Assembly (NCBI GenBank): GCA_902465265.1
Contig: CABQMF010000007.1
Coordinates: 5,531-69,530 of the forward strand
Direction: 5' to 3'
Length of the DNA stretch: 64,000 nucleotides
DNA from: an uncultured Collinsella sp.
Lineage (GTDB): Bacteria > Actinomycetota > Coriobacteriia > Coriobacteriales > Coriobacteriaceae
This document shows, piece by piece, positions 62,412 to 64,000 of the stretch (position 1 is the first letter of the stretch; each line of letters begins with the position of its first letter). A program made the position numbers and the translations under genes. Under the pieces are notes generated by a model. The model had not been told where the DNA came from. It saw only the letters and a list, made by a program, of their open reading frames with translations, and ran no database searches.

Positions 62412-63044
62412 ATGAGCCAAGAGATGATGGATAAAACCTGTCGCGGTTTTGCCGAGGCGTTGGCTGCACGCGAGCCGGTTCCCGGCGGCGGCAGCGCCAG
62501 CGCGTTTGTGGGAGCACTGGGTGCCTCGCTGTGCGGGATGGTTGCTCGCTATGGCGCGACGAACCCCGCGCTTGCCGATCGCGCAGACGATCTGACGCAC
62601 GCGTTTGCCCAGGCAGACGAGCTGGCTCAGGAGCTTGTGGGTCTGGTTGCCGAGGACGTTCGTGCGTACGGCCAGGTGTCTGCGGCATACGGTATTCCTC
62701 GTGATGACCCCGCTCGACCCGCGGCGATTCAGGATGCGTTGCACGTGGCCGCCATGCCGCCATATCGGATCATGGATGCGTGCGGTCGTGCGCTGGCGCT
62801 GCTCGAGGACATGGCGGACAAGGGCTCCCGGCAGTTGCTGTCCGACGTGGCATGCGGCGCCGTGTTTTGCCGCGCGGCCATGCAGGGCGCGAGCTTGACG
62901 CTCTTTGCGAACACCACGTCTATGAAGGATCGTGCCCGCGCCGAGGAGCTCGAGGCTGCATGCGACGAGTTGCTCGATACGTGGCTGCCGCGCGCCGATG
63001 CGCTGGCGTGCCGTGCTGCCGACGCCGCAAGGAAGAGGGGATAG
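62412..63044 (+). CDS. fchA: Methenyl-THF cyclohydrolase, FchA type
   Basis: Cyclodeaminase/cyclohydrolase family protein of 210 residues that interconverts methenyl-THF and 10-formyl-THF. FAEALAAREPVPGGGSASAFVGALGASLCGMV is the family signature. AGAGGTG lies ahead of ATG 62412. It ends 2 nt before folD; together with fhs these enzymes link formate to methylene-THF. It is probably the main cyclohydrolase here because FolD lacks the needed residues. Confidence 0.9.
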   Translation: MSQEMMDKTCRGFAEALAAREPVPGGGSASAFVGALGASLCGMVARYGATNPALADRADDLTHAFAQADELAQELVGLVAEDVRAYGQVSAAYGIPRDDPARPAAIQDALHVAAMPPYRIMDACGRALALLEDMADKGSRQLLSDVACGAVFCRAAMQGASLTLFANTTSMKDRARAEELEAACDELLDTWLPRADALACRAADAARKRG

Positions 63045-63046
63045 CC

Positions 63047-63901
63047 ATGGCAGAGCTGCTGAAGGGTGTTCCCGTTGCCCGCGCTTTGACCGAGGAGCTC
63101 GCTGCTCGCTGCGTGGCTTTGCGCGAGCGCGGCGTTGTGCCGACACTGGCCATCGTTCGTGTGGGCGAGCGCGAGGACGACCTGTCCTACGAGCGCGGTG
63201 CCCTCAAGCGCTGCGAAAAGGTTGGCATTGAAGCTCGTCGCGTGTTGCTGCCTGCCGATGTTTCGCAGGATGAGCTGCTGGCGGCTATTAAGGGCATCAA
63301 TGCTGATCCCGCTGTTCATGGCTGCCTGCTGTTTCGCCCGCTGCCCGCTGGACTTGACGAGGATGCAGTTGCCGCGGCACTCGATCCTGCCAAGGACGTT
63401 GACTCCATGACGCCGGCCTCGCTGCTCACCACACTTTCGGGGCGAGGCGAGGGCTTTGCTCCCTGCACGGCCGAGGCAGTGCTAGCGTTGCTGGACCATT
63501 ACGGCGTTGAGCTGGATGGGGCCAAGGTCGCGGTCGTTGGTCGGTCGCTGGTGATTGGCCGTCCCGTTGCCGCCATGCTTACGGCTCGCAATGCCACGGT
63601 GACGACGTGCCATACGCATACGCGCGACTTGGCTGCCGAGTGCCGTTCTGCCGACATTGTTGTTGCCGCGGTTGGACGTGCGCGCACGATTGGCGCGGAT
63701 GCGGTCCGCGAGGGCCAGACGATCATCGATGTGGGCATCAACTGGGACGAGGCCGCCGGCAAGCTGGTCGGCGACGTCGATTTTGATGCTGCGGAGCCGA
63801 TCGTTAACGCCATCACACCCGTGCCGGGCGGCGTGGGGGCTGTGACCACTGCGATTCTCGCCAAGCACGTGATCGAGGCGGCGGAGCGTGCATCGAAATA
63901 G
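63047..63901 (+). CDS. folD: FolD-like methylene-THF dehydrogenase, probably without cyclohydrolase activity
   Basis: Protein of 284 residues of the FolD family; oxidises methylene-THF to methenyl-THF with NAD(P). VVGRSLVIGRPVAAML and the C-terminal TPVPGGVGAVTTAIL are standard, and the folate-site Asp in KDVDSMTP is kept. The catalytic lysine four residues after the conserved Tyr (YxxxK) is Ala52 (SYERGALKRC), and the conserved Gln of VQLPLP is replaced (LLFRPLP, Phe96). Both are needed for cyclohydrolase activity in the family, so this copy is predicted to be a dehydrogenase only, with FchA encoded immediately upstream supplying the next step. AAGAGGGG lies ahead of ATG 63047. Confidence 0.9.
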   Translation: MAELLKGVPVARALTEELAARCVALRERGVVPTLAIVRVGEREDDLSYERGALKRCEKVGIEARRVLLPADVSQDELLAAIKGINADPAVHGCLLFRPLPAGLDEDAVAAALDPAKDVDSMTPASLLTTLSGRGEGFAPCTAEAVLALLDHYGVELDGAKVAVVGRSLVIGRPVAAMLTARNATVTTCHTHTRDLAAECRSADIVVAAVGRARTIGADAVREGQTIIDVGINWDEAAGKLVGDVDFDAAEPIVNAITPVPGGVGAVTTAILAKHVIEAAERASK

Positions 63902-63902
63902 G

Positions 63903-63954
63903 CGTTTTGGGCTGTTTGAGGGGTTAGCCATATACCACGTGGTCAAAAAACGCC
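63903..63954. repeat. Hairpin at the window end
   Basis: GGCGTTTT just after folD pairs with AAAAACGCC near 63946-63954, and ACCACGTGGT (63935-63944) is a perfect 10-bp palindrome inside. There is no clean T-tract; it could be a folD terminator or a separate repeat whose context runs past the window. Confidence 0.4.
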
Positions 63955-64000
63955 AAATATGAGTAATGTTGCCAAGATAGTCACATATGTTTTATGAGAT

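Overview
The window looks like chromosomal DNA of a high-GC, anaerobic, fermentative gut actinobacterium of the class Coriobacteriia, most likely Collinsella or a close relative. This is inferred from gene content and style, not from a marker gene: glucoside PTS with a GH4 phospho-glucosidase, [FeFe]-hydrogenase, superoxide reductase, one-carbon genes fhs/fchA/folD, AddAB, several zinc-ribbon membrane proteins and many short hairpin repeats. There are no rRNA or tRNA genes, CRISPR arrays, insertion sequences or prophage.

Layout. 0.4-2.5 kb: DEAD-box RNA helicase. 2.7-7.4 kb: alpha-glucoside PTS operon (EIIA, LicT-type antiterminator, EIICB, GH4 6-phospho-alpha-glucosidase) behind a leader that looks like an antitermination switch. 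7.5-13.6 kb: a tightly packed operon of a diaphorase-like flavoprotein, a group A [FeFe]-hydrogenase, a Tat lipoprotein binding protein and a fused ABC permease-ATPase. 13.7-25.9 kb: housekeeping and accessory genes (CPBP protease, YgiQ, DUF1275, Fe-alcohol dehydrogenase, M42 peptidase, a lone HTH-HipA-like kinase, MnmA, CysK with a divergent Rrf2 regulator, a holin-like membrane protein, YerC/TrpR). 26-47.5 kb: DNA repair and replication (AddB-AddA, DnaE, SNF2 helicase, RuvC-RuvA-RuvB), with a superoxide reductase, a NadE-like pseudoenzyme and formate-THF ligase. 47.6-62.2 kb: a more variable stretch with two zinc-ribbon membrane proteins, a PASTA-like membrane protein, a CDF metal transporter, ADP-ribosylglycohydrolase, a DUF1016 nuclease, a broken PH-domain gene, a surface PI-PLC-like protein and two tandem paralogous lipoproteins. 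62.4-63.9 kb: fchA-folD.

How the parts fit: imported and phosphorylated alpha-glucosides feed glycolysis; the iron alcohol dehydrogenase and the hydrogenase can dispose of reducing equivalents. Fhs, FchA and FolD interconvert formyl-, methenyl- and methylene-THF. FolD has lost residues needed for cyclohydrolase activity, so FchA probably supplies that step.

The most unusual features are: (i) a dispersed family of about 31-38 nt hairpins with a near-constant GGGACGG(G/A)G core and variable, mutually complementary arms, sometimes arranged as perfect inverted pairs and sometimes fused to terminators; (ii) a NadE-like protein that has lost both active sites; (iii) an identical 12-bp palindrome upstream of two zinc-ribbon membrane protein genes; (iv) the hydrogenase-ABC transporter operon with a fused transporter; (v) the FolD/FchA split. 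Functions were assigned from recognisable motifs only; no database search was run.
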